Positions 62,093 through 64,000 of a DNA stretch of 64,000 nucleotides are shown piece after piece. The notes under the pieces were generated by a model. That model saw only the letters and a list, made by a program, of their open reading frames with translations. It made no database searches and was not told the DNA's origin. The position numbers and the translations under genes are program-made. Origin of the DNA: an uncultured Acidimicrobiales bacterium (lineage in GTDB: Bacteria > Actinomycetota > Acidimicrobiia > Acidimicrobiales > Bin134); the NCBI GenBank assembly GCA_951813325.1, contig OX638350.1, positions 434,001 through 498,000 on the forward strand, read 5' to 3'. Position 1 is the stretch's first letter, and every line of letters begins with the position of its first letter.

Positions 62093-63952
62093 TTAGTGGT
62101 GTCGGCGGAGGTGTTGCAAGATGTCGTGCATTGCTTTGCAGTCGGTCTCGTTGTAGTCGCGTATCTGCTGCATGAGGTCTGTGTCGATGAGGCGTTGTGC
62201 TCGGCCATCGGCGATTTCTCGTTGGCATGACCAGGCTCCGACCATGGCTCCTCTGCCGTCGGCGGGGCCGTCGGCCCATTGTGTCGCGATGAGTCCGGCG
62301 TCGTGCATGGCGTTGGTCATTTCTTTGAGGCCGAAACCGAAGGCTCCTTTGACGACGACGGGTTCTGCTTTGGCGACGGTTTTGAGCAGGTCGAACCAGT
62401 TCGGCGCGCTCCACGCCGGGCGGTGCTGGGGGTGGCGGGCGACAGCTGAGTTGTAGGCGGTTTCCAGGTTGGACTGCTCGGCGCTCGACCAGTGGATGAC
62501 CTTCGGGCCGATTGTGGGGGCGAGCCGGGCGCGGGTGTTGGCCATGTGGTCGACCCAGCCGGCGATCACCGTGGCCTCGTCGGGCTCGGTGAGCTTGTCG
62601 GCGACGAAGCACTCGAATCGCCAGTCGCCGTCTTCGATGTGGCCGCAGCCGATCATGAAGATGAGGGGCTGCCCGCCCTTGCGGGGGATTCTCGAGAAGT
62701 CGTCGTCCAAGTCGTTGACGGTCTCGAAGTCGACGAAGAATTCGAGCGGCGGCGGTTCGTGCCACTGCGAGCGGGCCGCCGCCACACGGGCGGGCCGAAG
62801 CGCGCAGTGTTCCTTTTCTTGGCCGGGCTGGGGGTGGGCCGGTCGGTTCACGTCGAGGATTGCTTGCAGGACCGGGGCCTGCTTGGGTCCGCCCACCCCG
62901 AGCCTCTCGGGGGTGGCTTGTGGGTCTTGCCATCTTGATATCCCCGCGCGGTTGGCGTCTCTCCGCTTGGCCGCCCCGACCTGCCACAGCGCCGTGAGGT
63001 CCCCGGACTCCTCGACGATCGCCTTGACCGCGCCGGCCCAGGTGCCGTTGTTGCCCGCCGCGTCGGGGCGCAGCTCTTCCACGCTGGCCTCGGGCAGCGC
63101 ATCCCACTGGCGGCCTGTGCGGCGCATCTCGCGCAGCCACCGCGCCGCTTGGTCGGCCCGGTCGGACAGGGCCAGGTCCTTGTGCTTCTCGTCGTGCTCG
63201 ACGGGGGCGAGCCGCTCCATGCAGCTGTCGCCCCTCTCGCCGCCCTTCTTCCAACCCCGCCCCAGCAGGTACGCCCTGGGAGGCAGATGGCCCTGCAATC
63301 TGCCCAGCGCCCGGTTGTAGATATGCAACTGCACCTTGTACGCGAGGCTGGAGCCCCCGGAGTTGCTGAGCCCCCCGCCGGCCAGCAGGCCAAGGGTCGT
63401 GAACTTGATGTCCACCACCGCATAGTGGGCATCGCCGATACCCAGATCAGGCGCCCGCACAGCCGCTTCTTGCACCGACAGCGACTCCGGAAAGAGGCCC
63501 GCGAGAACATCGCTTCGCACCAACAGGTCCGGCCGACCATAGGTCCGGCACTCGGGGTCCCGGAGCACCCCTTGGGCGACGATCTCGGTCCCGGCTGCCA
63601 TGGCCTCCCACGTCTCATGGGCCAAATCGAGGCTCTGGCTCTCCACAGGAGAAGAGCTCTCGGAGCCGATCGCGCGGATCTCCCCGATTCCCAGGCTGCG
63701 CAAGTGCTTGACGACAGCGGCTTCGAACTCTCGGCCCTTGGCCGTTACGAACCCATCGAAATCGGTGCGGTCGTCCGGCCGGTCACGCACAATGCCCTTC
63801 GACTCGCCGAAACGGTCCAGCCAATCCAGCAGAGGATTGCCCAACACATGGTTCCGGGTCCGAGACGCCGACACCCACTCGTCCCACTCCTGCGCAGTCG
63901 ACGGAGCCTGGAGTACCCCGCTGTCATCATGGGTTATCTGTTCAATTGACAC
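62093..63952 (-). CDS. Fused PD-(D/E)XK and DEDD-type nuclease (TM0106 RecB-like family)
   Basis: The 619-residue protein joins a Cas4/RecB-like nuclease to a C-terminal ribonuclease-H-like 3'-5' exonuclease. The first domain has Glu77 in GREFE, GRPD at 139-142, DIK at 181-183 and the Q-x-x-x-Y motif QLHIY at 208-212. The second has FFVDFETVNDLDDDF and the closing YNETDCKAMHDIL. GTG 63952 follows GGAG at five bases. Such fusions occur singly and in defence islands. The substrate is probably single-stranded or damaged DNA, by family. Confidence 0.85.
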   Translation of the reverse strand: MSIEQITHDDSGVLQAPSTAQEWDEWVSASRTRNHVLGNPLLDWLDRFGESKGIVRDRPDDRTDFDGFVTAKGREFEAAVVKHLRSLGIGEIRAIGSESSSPVESQSLDLAHETWEAMAAGTEIVAQGVLRDPECRTYGRPDLLVRSDVLAGLFPESLSVQEAAVRAPDLGIGDAHYAVVDIKFTTLGLLAGGGLSNSGGSSLAYKVQLHIYNRALGRLQGHLPPRAYLLGRGWKKGGERGDSCMERLAPVEHDEKHKDLALSDRADQAARWLREMRRTGRQWDALPEASVEELRPDAAGNNGTWAGAVKAIVEESGDLTALWQVGAAKRRDANRAGISRWQDPQATPERLGVGGPKQAPVLQAILDVNRPAHPQPGQEKEHCALRPARVAAARSQWHEPPPLEFFVDFETVNDLDDDFSRIPRKGGQPLIFMIGCGHIEDGDWRFECFVADKLTEPDEATVIAGWVDHMANTRARLAPTIGPKVIHWSSAEQSNLETAYNSAVARHPQHRPAWSAPNWFDLLKTVAKAEPVVVKGAFGFGLKEMTNAMHDAGLIATQWADGPADGRGAMVGAWSCQREIADGRAQRLIDTDLMQQIRDYNETDCKAMHDILQHLRRHH

Positions 63953-64000
63953 TGCTTCTCCTTAGGCTTGCATCCTTTGGGCTTGGAATAAAGAAGCCAT

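Overview
The window is GC-rich, codes densely on both strands, and reads as chromosomal DNA of an actinobacterium. The block metG-tatD-rsmA-ispE, tRNA-Gln, glmU-prs-rplY-pth-mfd-mazG-eno-ftsB is the usual actinobacterial order. A 33-residue bS22-like ribosomal protein and a MenB very close to the mycobacterial one support this. Several amidohydrolase-2 and acyl-CoA genes suggest class Acidimicrobiia, but that is inference.

Layout. 1-8 kb: ychF, then an ABC uptake operon (BMP-type lipoprotein, double ATPase, two permeases, HSL-type esterase) and a LacI-family regulator. Two matching operator sites lie at the operon promoter. 8-25 kb: conserved housekeeping genes, many overlapping by ATGA, GTGA or TGATG. 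Oddities here are a 36-residue membrane peptide between tatD and rsmA and a GlmU that stops before its acetyltransferase core. 25-46 kb: a catabolic region with four amidohydrolase-2 paralogues, two CoA-ligase-type enzymes, SDRs, a cupin, MenB and an MFS transporter. It is interrupted by accessory DNA: a Dam-type methylase with a broken partner, a decayed ISL3-family element, toxin-antitoxin pairs (AbrB/VapC, winged-helix/AbiEii, Phd/VapC), and a 168-bp MITE-like repeat. 47-64 kb: an accessory island. It opens with a dead hipBA module and continues with genes that look nucleic-acid related or defence-like: a ~1,201-residue protein ending in a PD-(D/E)XK nuclease motif, a DUF2971 protein, an OGG-fold HhH protein, an Nmad2 protein, a remnant of an HNH/excalibur nuclease, a DUF4209/HEPN-like protein, and a fused PD-(D/E)XK plus DEDD exonuclease.

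Three copies of one 960-bp IS5-family element, with identical predicted transposases, sit in this island, each flanked by a TTA/TAA target duplication. They split the large nuclease gene and the Nmad2 gene, and clip only the last residues of the DUF4209 protein. Removing the element and one target copy restores each frame exactly, so the original proteins can be rebuilt. The intact form of this island is the best candidate here for an undescribed modification or defence system. Its function is inferred only from domains and co-location.
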